Below are positions 20,762-33,900 of a stretch of DNA of 64,000 bases, in pieces (positions within the stretch are counted from its first letter, which is position 1; each line of letters opens with the position of its first letter). The position numbers were made by a program, and so were the translations under genes. This stretch comes from Phanerodontia chrysosporium (lineage: Eukaryota > Basidiomycota > Agaricomycetes > Polyporales > Phanerochaetaceae), in assembly GCA_001910725.1 (NCBI GenBank), contig MJGA01000005.1, positions 1,922,001 through 1,986,000 on the forward strand. The letters are read 5' to 3'. The notes below the pieces were generated by a model, which worked only from the letters and a program-made list of their open reading frames with translations, was not told where the DNA came from and did not search any database.

Positions 20762-23147
20762 ATGAACACGCATACTGGCGAACACCTAACTACATCCCGA
20801 ATCTCGCGTCTGCTCCGACCCCTACGGCTCAAGTGCCAGAAGCTCGCCTCATATTCAACCGAGGCCATCTCGCAAAGGTCCAGAGGCTCCGTCGTAGTAA
20901 CCTACGGCCATGCGTCGCGTGTGGACGCGGTGGAACGGCGTGACGAGCCGCCTCTAGCGATTATTCCGCCCCCAGAGAAGCTCAGCGTCCTCTCGAAGCT
21001 CGACCGTGCGTCGCGGGAAAAGCTCGAATTTTCCAGGCGCATATACGACGTGCGAGACGCGTTTCGCAACGTTCTCTCCGCGACATTTGCTTCGGGTGCA
21101 GCGTCCCGCCGGGGGACGCCGCAACCTTATGTCGAAGGGCGCGTGCGGGGGCTTGCAGCTATGTGCGCGAGTGCGGTGGGGGGAAGGTTGGAGGAGCAGA
21201 TCGCTATGGCTGCAGAAGAGCGTGAAGAACAGGAGGGGGATGAAGAAGAAGATCAGGAGATCCTGGATTCCTTGTATGATGCAGTATACCCTCAATATCG
21301 CAAGTGAGCACTTCGAAGATCTCGCATTTCGCAGCTCAGCCGAGAGTGCTGACAATTTGCCAGATATACCATCATCTCGCACGCACTATCCATCACTCTG
21401 GCATCATGCTCTTCCAATCATACTTTATTGGCTATTCTCTTGGAGCTTCTCATCTCGTACAACCTTGCCCCAGAAGCCCGCATCGTCCTGCGCCACCTCT
21501 TTCAACGATCGCTTCAACCATTCGCTCTGCCAGGGACCTCCAATATCATCCACTTAGAACTATCTCATCCGGCTCACTCGAGATACCTCACAAACCTCTT
21601 GGATACCTGCTGTCCCCCGCGGGAGGTACAATGACTCCCGCAACCTTCGTCCAGACCTTCGCTGAGGTCGTTCACAGCATTCCAGCGAGTCAAGGCGCCC
21701 AGATCTGGGATTTAAAACCAACCGTACACCTTGCACGAGGCCTGCGGACCAGGGACTATCCTGCATTCTTGTCGATGTGTTATTCAGCTGGAACCTTCCT
21801 GGCTATGCACACTGAGCCTTCTAAACTGGGCCACAGCATCTCTGCGAACTACGGAGCGGTCATCAGCCGCCTTGGGAAGTGGTTAAGCCATGTTTGCCAA
21901 CGCGTGCACGATATCTCCTTGTCACCGCCGACCACAGAAGCTGCCCAAGAGATAAGCATCATTTCCGATATCCTAGGCTGTACCGACTGGTGTCGTCTGC
22001 ATCGTTCGTCGAGATCAGGGGAGCCAGGGTCCTGTTGGACGCCATCGTCTGCCTGGTTCTGATGTTGTTGACGCCCCCGATCACGGGCCTTCTCCCCAAT
22101 TCCGCCTTGGAAAAGTTGCATTCCGTTCTTCGCGCAGCGCCAGTCCAGCCCGGGACGTTTGGCATTCTTATCGATGTAACAATGTCTCCAGCGTCCAAAC
22201 CAGTCGAGTGCGGGGCATTTGACAGCGTCGCCTCCATCCATTCTGCGGCTGATCGCCTCAACCGCTGGGCCAGCACTCTCCGGGCGCATGCATACCACCT
22301 ATTCGAAGCGTCCTTCTGGTCAAGCGCGCTCCTCCACGTCGAACACCTGACCCCCGAGCCGGGCACACACTACGACCCTGCGTCTCACCACTCTTCATTC
22401 CTCGCCGCGCTCGAGCGCCTCCGGTGCGACATCGTGCGGCGCGTCGACACCGCAGAGGCGCGCTGCTTCGCACATGGTGGCGGTGGCGCGGCGTTCGACA
22501 GCGCACAGACGCCGCGCAAGGGCTCAGTGCCCGCACAGAGCGAGTGGCGCTGGGAGGACATGCTCGGTTGCTGGGTGCAGCGCACCCCCGCGCCTGCAGC
22601 AGCAGGGTCCAAGCGGTCTCGCCCTGCAGCTCCGGACGCGCGGCCGGCGAAGCAGAGGCGGCGCACCGAGGACGTGACTCGGCCAGCACGGCCTCCAGCG
22701 GGGCGCGCACCATCCGTCGCGTCGTCCGCGAGCACCGCACCCGCCAGGCGCGCGTCCGCTCCCCGCTCCGCGGCGAGCGCGGTCTCGACGTCGGGCTCCT
22801 CCGCGGGGTCGTCGCGCCTGCCGACGCCGCATGACGGCGAGGAGGACCTGCTCACGCCGAGCGCGCAGCCGAAGCCCGTGCAGCGCCGACTCTCGAACTT
22901 TGCGTCCATCCTCCGGGACGCACAGCTGAACAGGGTCGTGCTGCATGCGGAGAGCTCGGACGACGAAGGCGCCTGGCTGCGCGACGCGCACGGCCGCAAG
23001 CCGCGACATGTGCCAGCTTTCCGGCCGCCCGTGGACGCAGACGACGAGGGTGGTGACGCGGAGCTTGTGGACGCTCGAGGGTCCCTGGATGAGCCGTCCT
23101 CGGACGATGCACTGGACCTATTCGCCTACCGCTCTTCTGAATGGTGA
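20762..23147 (+). CDS. conserved-looking large protein of unknown function, frame broken twice
   Basis: I do not recognise this protein. ATG 20762 (MNTHTGEHLTTSRISRLL). An N-terminal part, an acidic stretch (EEREEQEGDEEEDQEI), then a phase-2 intron (donor after CGCAA at about 21304, acceptor about 21362). A helical middle region follows (ALSITLASCSSNHTLLAILL, YNLAPEARIVLRHLF, ATFVQTFAEVVHSI, LLDAIVCLVLMLL). The C-terminus (about 22590-23147) is Ala/Ser/Pro-rich with a bipartite basic cluster (KRSRPAA...KQRRR), suggesting nuclear location, and several Ser-Pro/Thr-Pro sites. The frame is one base short at C5 (21614-21618) and near 21976. Codon use stays strongly coding-like across the breaks. 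Divergent from QNG1 and convergent with SCC2. Confidence 0.7.
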
Positions 23148-23444
23148 CACAGAATGATATTTGTACTCTTTGTATGATCTTTGTCTTTTCTTGTATCAAT
23201 CTTGCACTTGCATTTGTCTCCATCGGCATCCCGAGATCGTAGCACTAGCGGAATTCATTCATGAGAACCCGAGTGGCCGTCAAAGCTTGCGAGATGGTGT
23301 ATAATCCCAGTTCACAGGGTAAGCATAACATACATGGGGTATACAGTGTTCCTAAAGTACCGAGCCGAAATGCGAAAGCGAAAGCATGAACGAGCGATGA
23401 GCAATGCGACAACAATGGTAATAGTAGGTATATATCTTCGATCT
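23148..23444. other. convergent intergenic region
   Basis: Shared 3' region of the unknown gene and SCC2; AT-richer than its flanks, with several ATTTGTA/TTTGTAT-like stretches that could serve as 3'-end signals. Confidence 0.4.
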
Positions 23445-26400
23445 TCAGTCCAGGGGATCATCCTCTGGTTCGCCAGTTACACCGTCTTCACTCCAGATCT
23501 CCAAGAACTATCGAAGCATCAGCTATTGAACGTAGACGACGTCTGGACTGCCATACCTTGTCTCTTTGAGCGGTGAGGTCTTGACTGGTCAGGATTGGCG
23601 ACGTCGCGTATGGCAAACGGTCCCATGCAAGAGGCCTTTCGTGGCGTCTCGCCGCAGGGCGGTCGCCAACTGCCGTCTTCTTGCCGATGACCCACTTGGA
23701 GCATTTCCTGGGAACGCACATGAGAGGAGAGAGTGAGAAGAGAGGGATCAGACGTACTCCTCGCTTATACCGTATAATGTCTTCAGATGGGCCTTGAGCA
23801 TCATAATAATAGCAATAATTACGGAGCTCCGAATTAATGGGAGACGCTCTGCGAACTCTGCTCCAGTGTCAGCTCATGACATCGTACATGTCGGAAGGAT
23901 CTGCTCACCCTCTGGTGCAAAGGCTGGCTGCGCGATGTTCTCGACCTGAATATTAGTTGTCAATGCACAATTGCCAGGGTGGTGGTTCAACTTACCTGCG
24001 CCTGGGTTGCGATGATTCGTGCAGCTGCTTCAAGAGGTGCGCGGGTGATAGAGCCTCGACCACTTGCATGCCGGAAGTCGAAAGAATGGACGTGAGATAC
24101 TTGAGGACCGTGAGAACTTCTTCTTGTGTCTTGTATTCGAACGACGCGAAATTCTCAGCCATGTATCGCACAAAGTCGACATCATCCTGTAAGAAAGTAA
24201 GCACACCATTGTTCACGATACATAAGAGTGGTCGTACCTGCTCCGTCTTGCCTAGCTCCACGTCGAAGACCTTGACTAGCGCTCTCAAGAAATCTTGGCG
24301 CGTAGCTCGCTTGTCTCTCACAAGCGAGTACCATCGGTGCAGTAGAGCCGTTGGGGCTGGCATCATCCGATAGCCTGTTTCAGTGGTGAGATAATCGCTC
24401 GCTGGAAGGTGCAGGAATGACGTACCACAAACTTGACCCCTACATGATTTCTTCTGATAGTCGAACGATGTTCTCGCGCTTGCGACGTATCTTGCATTGA
24501 GGAGGGACGTATGCTTGCTGTGGAGGATGCCATGAAGCGTGTTGGCGCGCCCACTCAATATGACGCTCGGACTGGTCTCCAAAGCGACGATGATTGGGAA
24601 ACACTACAAAGGCCGTGAAGACATGTACTAGCATAGGAGAAGGATTGGCTTACCTGCAGCGGGTGCGCTAGGCCTTGCTTGATAGTAAACGTAAGGATGT
24701 CAACAGCAGCAGCTTGAATCTGAGCATTCTGAGACAAGGCAGCGTCTAGAATATGCTGCAAGTAGCGCTGCACTACGGCTGAGCTGACACTGGCAAGACG
24801 TTATTACAAGGGTTCATGGAGCGACAACAGGACCTGCTTACCCTGATTCAGCGAAGCCGTCAGTATTGCCGACGAGCTCTTGCATGTTGACTTTCTCTTC
24901 AGCGGACTTCACTTTGACCATAGCTAGAGAAGGGATGAGACAAGGCAAGGCTACAGGAAACAACATACATGCCTTTCTCTTTCTGCAGACTCGCGTGCTT
25001 CTCAGCCTCGGACACAAGGAAGTCCTGCATAATCTTAAGGAGCCGGCCACGCATCTCTTCGTCTGGCGACGAAAAAATATCATCCATGATTCGAGAGGAC
25101 GGTTCGGCAGTGAGCAGTGCTGGTTGCGCCCTGAAGAGAAAGCCTGCACAAGGGCAGCGATCAGAACATACTCTTATGGCCGGGAATGATACGCACCTAA
25201 GCAGAGCAGAATGCGAGTCCGTAATGCCCCTGCCGAAAACTTGTCGTACAACCGCAGAAAGATAGCGTAGATGAAGTCATTCACAGGTCCCTGAATAGAC
25301 ACATTAGCACGTGCAGCACCGGCATGCCTGATGAGTCCTACTTGTGTAAGGGTTGCAAGCTCGTTTCGGATGTCTGGAAGCGTCTCGTCGACCACGGGAC
25401 AGGCATCCGTTCGCAGCTGATCGAAGTTACAATGTTCGCAAAGAAGCGCAACAATGCAGACGAGCACTGGCAAGGCACGCGTATCCTGTGGAGAGACTTT
25501 CTCCTGCGGTGTCTTAACGAGAGCAAGCAGTCGCGCTGTACACAAAGGGTGAGCCATAACGAGATATAGCCACCTGTTGCCACTCACCGCTGCATGACCG
25601 TAGGAGCGAGACAAGCCGCTTGAATTCGAGAGTCAGATGCTGAACCACGGCGCATAAACAGGCAACAGTTTCTTGCAACCCCTGTACAATGTCAGCTAGT
25701 GCTCGAAATCAATGGCGGTACATTGATGCATACCGTGACACCCGACGTCGACGTTGGCTTCAAAATCATGGGTTGCAATGCGATCTGTAACTCTTGACCA
25801 AACGCCTTGGCTGTCTTAGGTAGGTGAGGAATCGAGTTTCGGTATATCCGCAAAATGTAGTCCGAAATTATTTGGTCCTCAGGCTACTAGGCGTGAGCGT
25901 CGAATGATCATCAAAGCGGAGAAACGTACAGTTGATCCATTTTTCAAATATGGCAATAGCGTTTGAGCATTACCAGCAGACAATACGGCCGGATACGCTG
26001 ACGTGAAGAGGTAGATAGTCCTCACACAGTTGACAACCGTCTATGGAACAAGTTGCACTCAGTGTTCGGGCACGAATCAACGTAGGGTACTCACGAATTC
26101 GGGAAGGTCCGAAGCATCCACCAGCCCGTCGATGAGGCATTCGCATATCTCGGTATACCGACGATGAAGGACCGCCTTCTCCGCGTCAGACTTCTCCGAC
26201 ATAATCTTGTGCAAGAGATCCTCTAGAGGAGAATTGCGGTCTTTGAACCCGCCGGATACTTCCATGATGATCGAGACCTTGCGCAGTAGCTGACTTTTGT
26301 CTTGCGCAGCTGTAGGACCGGTCGACTTCTCCCGCGAACTACCGGCAGGCGCGTCCTGGAACCACAGTTCCTCGACTGTTTTGCAAGCGAGATCCTTGAC

Positions 26401-29400
26401 CGTGTCGTCCTCGTCCAGCATGCGGCAGATCATGCGCTGACATATGTCCACCTGCTGTTTCCTGTCATTGGTTACACCGTACACGGACTTCATCAACTTA
26501 ATGACGCGCTTGCGCACGCCAAGGCCGGTGTCCTACATCGCGATTAGATGCATCAAATGATTACCGTGAGGGTCGATACGCACTGCTATTCGCTCGGCGA
26601 TCTGGCGGTAGTACTTCCCGGCTAGGTGCGGGAAATCCACGATGTACTTTCCGATAAGCTCCACAGCTGCATCACGGACGGCTGGCGAACTGTCGAGAAG
26701 ATGGCTCTCTATCGACCTTCGAACGTCCTCCTACGTGATGTTTGATGTCAGTAACCGCATTGCACCAGGCGTCGACCACTTACCAGACCAAGGATTGTTG
26801 GATCGCTGGTCAAAATCTGACCGAGGGCCTTCAAGGCCTTCGTCCGCATGAAGACAGGAGGAGCATCCAGTGCTTGCAAGACAACGTTCAAAATCGGGTT
26901 GAAGTAGTTCCTGAGACCCTGCGTAATGCCCATGTCCTCTGCCAGCCTGTCCATGCGGGCCGTCTCTTCCTGAGAGATGCTGTGAAGAGGTCATTCCTTA
27001 AGTCAGCGATGGAACCATAGATTGACATACCCAGAGTCAAACACGTCTATCGTACGTTCGTTCCAGACATTCTGCAATGCGGTCTTGAGATTGTTCCCAA
27101 ACTCCAAGAGCCTGGGCTTCGGCGATTCTTCCTCTTCTGCATCCTCCATCTGCTTTGCGCATTGCTTGAGAGCTTTGGCAAGGTCTTCACCGACCATCAC
27201 GGCTGCCAGCTCTCTTGCACTCTGATATCTCGATCAGAGAAGGGCGGCGAAGGTAAAGATGTGAATGTACATACACCGAATGCTTGGTCTTCACTCGCTC
27301 GGGTAAGCAGGTACGCAGACAGGTCCTGGTGCGCCTCGAGCAGCCTATCTAGACCTTCCATGTCCAGCTGAGACACAATCTGCGGATTTCTGGTGAGCTT
27401 GATGCAGGTCCAAAAGCGAGCGCAGTACCTCTTCGATGCATTTCAGACCTGGGCCTGACTCTTCCAACTCCTTCTTCCTGACTGCGCAAGTCCGCAGGCG
27501 TGCCGCAATGACGCCCAGATGATCCAAAGCCATAGTCTTGGCGGCGTTGTTGTCGTTTTGGCTTGTGGTTTTGACGTCATCCAGGGATGAAATCTGGAAC
27601 GACGATTAGATTGAGAGTGCCCAAGATGAAGGGGCAGGTGCGAACCATGAACTTTGACGCCACACCCAAGAGTATTGATGCGGCTGGCCACTCCGGCCAG
27701 AACAGGACGGTCATAAGGTCGGCGATTAGGTTGTCGAAGATGGAGCGATATTCTGCCTCGTTCGCATTCTTCGTCGTCTTCGTCTTGCCCGACCTTGAGC
27801 GCCACACGTCAACGTCAATTGATGGGTACGGCTAGGCTATAGCTCACCGCTGAGTCAAAAACGCGATGATCGTTTTTGCCGCCTTCGTTGCCGAATCGAG
27901 ACCTGACGTGTACAGCCGAAGCTCCTGCGGCATTGTGAGCAAAGCGGATAGTACGAGCTGATCGACTGACCTCCATGTCTTTCTCATCGAGGAACGTTGG
28001 TTTCATCTCATTAACACTGTCCTGCCGGCGGAGAGCCTGGGCCTGTATACGCGCGTCGCGCAAAGACTCTGCCTCCACACGCACGTCATGCGCGGAGGTT
28101 TGCACGAGTTGCAAGAGCAGCGCAGACACCGTGCGAATGGAGCGACCGTCCCTAAGCCTACACAAGTATTAGTCGACGTTTATGATGTAGGTGTCAGAAC
28201 CATTGTACCTGAACTGGCCTGCCTTTTGCTTCGTATCAGACAGCTTGATGAGTGAGGATAGAATCTCCTCGATTATCCAGCTCCGCTGGTCTTCGTGATT
28301 CGCGAATATCTGACAACCCAATATGAAAAAAAGGCCATCAGCAGCAAGTATAAACTCTTACGCTTCGAACCAATGACAATGCCTCGAGCCTCAGTCCCCG
28401 CATCGCGCTCTGTCCCAACGTCATGAGCACGACATTGTCCTTCTTCTCGCGTCCCTTTCCGTCTGTGGTGTTGTCCGCGACGAAAAATGGACCGATGGCG
28501 ACGTAAACAGCTTGGATGATGATGCTCTCGGACATAGCCATGTTATCGGCGCATACCAGCTGGGTAATGCGTGGCATGATGGACGAAAGCGCGTGGAACG
28601 TCTCGCTCAGGAGCCGTCGCTCGCGCTCGCACTCAGCGGGCGACGAGTGGATAACGTGCCGAAGGAGAGGCGCGCACTGACTCGGCACTTCTGACGAGCC
28701 TTCGACGAAAGGGTAGATGATGCGCGTGAGTTGGTTCTTGACGGTGGACAAGCACGCGGTGATCAGTTCTTCTGAGTAAAGCTAAAGAGAATATGAGGAT
28801 GTATCCGAACAGATCAAGACACGGTACACACCTGCTTCGTGAGTCGTTCACTACCAAGGAGGGTTAGGCAGCAATCAGCAGCATATATGCTGTCCTTTGC
28901 GAGTTCTAGTGTCCTACAAAGCTGTTGTATAGCTTCATCAGTCACCCTCGCGTCCTCGAATGCGTCCCCCTCGTCGGCAGCCTCGTCGGAATGCGGCGTC
29001 TTAGACTTCGAGCGCCGTTCCTCCCCTTTGGATCCGTTCTTCGCCCTCTTCTTCGAAGGGGACTTCGGAACGGGTGCAGCCTGCGCCTGAGCCGTCCTAA
29101 AGGGGTCGAGGTCCTCGCCTGCTTTGACCGTTCGTTCAAGGATCCGTAGTATCCTCGATAGCTGAGCGGTCTCGAGATCAGCTAGCCCCTTCGTCTTCGA
29201 CGTGGGCTTAGAGTGGCCTCCGTCGCGTGTGCTCTGACGCATGCGCTTCATCGGCCGAGCGGCCTTCAGGATGTAGTTCGTCAGCTTGCGGACTACAGCT
29301 GGGGCGAGCAATGGAGACGAAGAATCAGACGTCAGACCAGAAAAGTAGTCGGGAGGGAGCTCGGCAACATCCATGTCGGGAGAAAGCGCGTCTTCGGCTT

Positions 29401-30735
29401 CGAATATGTCCTCGAGCAGACAGGTGAGCTTGTCCAGAGGGCCTAGGAGGGCGCAAATAATGAGTATAATCGCGGACGAAAGCGCATATACCGACCTCTG
29501 TCATCCCTATCGCCTATCCCACGTCTACCTGACGACTTGACGCTATCCGTGACAGCATTCGATCTGTATTTGAGAGGTGAATCATCGATTCCTAGCCGAG
29601 AAGTATGGTCCTCGGCCTGTTCGCGCCCCTTGCCTTTGCTACTTGGCGTCTGGTATGCCTTAGGAACAGGAGGCATAGCAATATATGGCTCGAGCTTCAT
29701 GCGTGGCGTCGGAGTTCCGTTCGAGCTGGGTGCAGGTCGACTTTCCGACGCGGTACGTGGTGTACTGAATCCATTTTCCGGACACACAGCACGTCTAATG
29801 GAAGGAGACTCCAAAGCCTGCGCCGCCTTGCGCTTTCGAGAGCTTTGGGGTGTGGCAGGTGCAAGAGTGAGGGAATCTGGACTGTCTTCCGAGTGCTCCT
29901 TGGAGCGACGTCGCGGCGATTTCTCACCACTCTTTGTTGCAGCGGAGGCATGAGCCTTGTTATTCTTCAATTCAGCGGTCTGTTGAGCGAGGAAGTCGTT
30001 GAAGAAGCCCGCGGACTCCTCCGCATGATATGTCTTAGGTGCGGGCTTCTTCTTCGGCTTTGGCTCTACTAGTGCCATTGCAAGGGAAGAGGAGGATGCA
30101 CTCATTGCAGGAGGCGGCGTGGGGTAGGCCGCTGAGGGTGTTGTTTGTTGGAAGATGGAATGAGCGAAGGGCGTCGTGTGATAGCTCGACGAGTTAGTAT
30201 AGTTGTTGACCCACTGGGACGTATGACCATAGCTGTAACTTCTGCAAAGGGAATTAGATGGAGTCTGGAGTATATGTGCACACCACGCACGACGCTTGGT
30301 CTCCAATATATCTCACTGCGTTGTTCCTCTCTGACTCCCAGTATCCTCCATCGTTATAACACGGCTCCGGAGAAGCCAAGTGAGCAAGTTCATGTGAGTA
30401 ATCGGTGATCTGGGAGGAGTACGTAGGGGTGGAAGTCATGAGCTGCTGGCTGTAAATGGCCGGCTGGATATAATACGACGGCGGGGTGGCAGTTAAGGAC
30501 AACCCGCTCAGGTGACGTGCAACTTCGCATAGAGTGAGTATATGCAGTACAAATTCTATATTTCCATGAAGTGCTGACCATGAGAAGAGGGAGTTGCTGA
30601 TGCGAAGGGATATGCAGCAAGTAGTGTATGAGCATCATGAACCGCATCTACCGGGACTCGCGTCGGCGTGGCAGGGGCCTGAAACTGCTGGCGACCATTC
30701 TGCTGTTGTTGTTGGTAGTACCAGTCGCCGTTCAT
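23445..30735 (-). CDS. SCC2: SCC2/Mis4/NIPBL cohesin loader
   Basis: Adherin: with Scc4 it loads cohesin onto chromosomes and stimulates its ATPase. ATG 30735 ([14 protein letters not shown]). A long disordered N-terminus has a poly-Gln start, a basic [16 protein letters not shown] block and many SP/TP sites. HEAT-repeat blocks follow: [144 protein letters not shown]. The acidic end is [18 protein letters not shown] at 23445. About 30 introns. I followed the frame through most junctions and found it continuous; the exon 1/exon 2 junction near 30590 is uncertain. The intron at 24924-24972 has a GC donor. It shares a 249-bp promoter with GEN1. Confidence 0.93.
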
Positions 30736-30984
30736 GACAACTAAGATGAAAGTTAGCCCAGCGTGGGCAACGACGTCGAGGGTCGGAATGAGAGTGCTGT
30801 GCCGCCGCGCGCACCTGAAGGTCGCTGGCCAAATCGGGCAGACGCCCGCAAGTGTCACGCCATTACGGGCGCCAAAGCTGTGACAGAACCGTGACTTCCG
30901 TTACTCTTCGTGTCAAAGCGTGTCACGCCCCTGGCCACCCGCGGCTTGGGGTCGCCTCCGCTTCTGGCTCTAACCGTCCACGAC
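30736..30984. promoter_or_regulatory. bidirectional promoter, SCC2 and GEN1
   Basis: Only 249 bp separate the start codons of two divergent genome-maintenance genes, so they must share upstream sequence. No TATA box seen. I cannot point to a confident cell-cycle element by eye. Confidence 0.6.
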
Positions 30985-33900
30985 ATGGGTGTGCAAGGTC
31001 TTTGGGAGGTGCGAGGCTTTGATATTTATTTTTTCTGGCTTATATACGGACTTCGTGTAGATCTTGGAACCCGCAGGACAGTCGAGGTCGTTGACCAAAA
31101 TCGCAGTGGTCGACGGGTTTGAAAGCAACGAGTCCGGAAAGCGCGGTTATCGCGTCGGAGTAGACGCAAGTATCTGGTACCAACACGCAGAACACTCAAC
31201 GAAAGCCGGAGCTAACCCCGAGCTGCGTCTCCTGTTCTTCCGCCTCGCGCGACTCGCGAAACTGCCATGGCTGGTGCTGTTCGTTTTTGACGGACGCGAG
31301 CGACCCGCAGTCAAACGTGGAAGCAAGATGGGCAAGGCAGGCTCTCACAACTTGACGCAGGCGTTCAAAGATATGATCGAATGCTTTGGCATGGAGTGGA
31401 GAATGGTGCGCTCCTTGTCTCCTCCCAATCAAATTGAAGCTGGATATGCCCGGCTTACAGGCACGTGGGGAAGCCGAAGCTGAGCTGGCTTACTTGAATG
31501 CTCAGGGCATCATCGACGCTATCATTACCGATGATGTGGATGCCCTGGTGTTTGGCGCAAGGACAATAATTCGCAAGTAAGTCTGAGACGACGCTCACCT
31601 TGTGCTGCATTGATTTCCTCGCCAGTTCAGGCGCTGCTTTGTCAGGGAACCGGAATAACCCAGCAACGGACGCCTCAGGAAAGCAAAGTGATCATCACGC
31701 GATGGTATACACCGCAGACAGAATCGCCAGTCATCCTAGCATCGGCCTCACAAGAGGCGGCATGGCACTTATTGCTCTCCTTTCGGGCGGCGACTACGAC
31801 AATGGTATCAAAGGCCTTGGCCCCAAGATTGCTCATGGTCTCGCACGCTGTGGGTTCGGTGACCGTCTATTGACCGCCTACAGAATGGGCGAGGCGCACT
31901 TCCGGGCTTTTCTCCCCCAGTGGCGCAACGATCTCAACGCAGAGCTTTGCACTAATGCGAGCGGAATGCTCCCGCACCGCTGCCCCTCGGCGACGGTCTC
32001 GTCAAGCTGGCCTGACATGCTCACTCTGACGGCATATCTCAACCCTGTCTGCAGCGCGCTTAATGGTCTAGATACTAGCAGTCTGGCTTTGCGAGACAGA
32101 GGCGACCTGAGCTTGCCACGCCTTGCAAAGTTCTGCGAGGACCATTTTGATGAATGGGGCCATCGCTCTCGGATTCTGGAGCGGTTCCACAACTTTATGT
32201 ACGAGGGTGCTGTCTTCCACATTCTACGCCGCGCTGCTCTAGAAGCCGACGAGAATGAAAGGACGAAGAGACAACAGCAGGGCAGGCCGGGCCACATCCG
32301 CGAGCCGCTCCGTCCCACACCAGACGAGGCAGTGGGAACTCCTGCTTCTCTAGTACATCGCTACCTCGATCCAGCGAAACGGAACCTTCGCGAGGAACGC
32401 CTCGCTGATGTCTTCGTCAATCGCGGTGCTTCTCGTGCATCGACCTCCGCAGTTGCCATTCCCGACACCCACCCGCTTATCGAGGCCATTGTAGGCAGGC
32501 GTACACACCTTTCAACGGACAGCATTCTCGAGTACCGTGTCGTTATACGCTGCAAGCAACTCGACGACCTCACGAACAAGGGTATAGTCGGGAAGCATCC
32601 CGAGCCAGCTCCCTCTGCAACGCAGAATTTGCCGGACGAAGACGGGGTCTACGGCACGGCGGGCGCGAAGAAGAGCCGGAAGTCGATCGACAGGTCGACC
32701 AAACGCATATGGGTGGCAGCCTCGATTATGCGGCAGGTACACCCCGAACTTGTCCAACGTTATGAGACCGAGGGTGCACCGCGAGTGACACGACGCAAGA
32801 GGAAGAACGCAGGCAGCGAAATCGAGAATGGAGACGAGGACGACAATGATAGCGCACCAGAGTTCGTCGATGAACCTAGCTCTCCTGTGAGATCGCAACC
32901 CACGCCTGTCCGCAAGGCACATCGCATCCCCGCGGCGTCACAGAACCAGGTCATGAGTAGCCCAGCAGGGAGGACGGCAGGGGCAGGGAGGGCGCTAGAA
33001 CTCCCACGCAGACCTCGTCTTCTACACAACGTCGGCGACATCAATTTCGAAACTCCTACAAATCGTAACACCTTCATCTTCACCTTTTCGGATCCTTGTG
33101 ATCCGTCCATGCTCTCCGAGGACGAAGAACTGGGCGTCCCAGAGTTTGTTGTGGGCCCCTCGTCTCAGCCTGTGCAAGCAATGCGCCGTTCTTCGCCTTT
33201 CCAGGAGGATTCTACCGGTGTCGACGAACCTTTTCCGACCATGTTCACCGCGCGGCAGGAAGCCATCATTGATAGAGCACTAGGCCTTATTCCTGGCGGT
33301 GCTTCTTCCCGGGCAAGTACGCAGAAAAACCCGCGGCCTCGTAAACAATCTGCTTCCAGCGCAGCTCCGCGTCCTCGCAGGAAACGATTCTGGTGTTGGC
33401 AGCTCTGTCCCTGTCCATCCTCCAATCTGTCAACCTGCTAGGCTGTCTTCCACCCAACCACACACGTCCTCCATACATGCAAGCGGCCAAGCAGTATCGT
33501 CTCCAGGTCCACTCACCGATGGTGGCTCCAGTACTACCGCTGCAAGGAAAGCCCAGCCGAAAAAGACCGCTGCGCGTGCGGGACAGGGACTCGACGATGT
33601 TACTTCCGCTATGCTTTCGGGTGGTAGCAACAACCCAGGCCTCGACGAGCCGATGCCTGTGATGTTCTCTGCAGCGCAGGAAGCCATCATCGACCGCGCA
33701 CTCGGCCTCACCGGCGGCCCCTCCCAACGAAAAGCCGTGCCGACCCGCAGGCGCGCCCAGCCACCCGCGACACAGCCTGCCGAGGCCCCGCAGGCTAAGA
33801 AACGTCGTACGGGAGCCGCCGTGGCTGTGGCGCCGCCGAGTGCGTCTCTTCCACCGCTGCCATCCTCGCAACCAAGCGCGCCCACGAACTTCGCTGCTCC

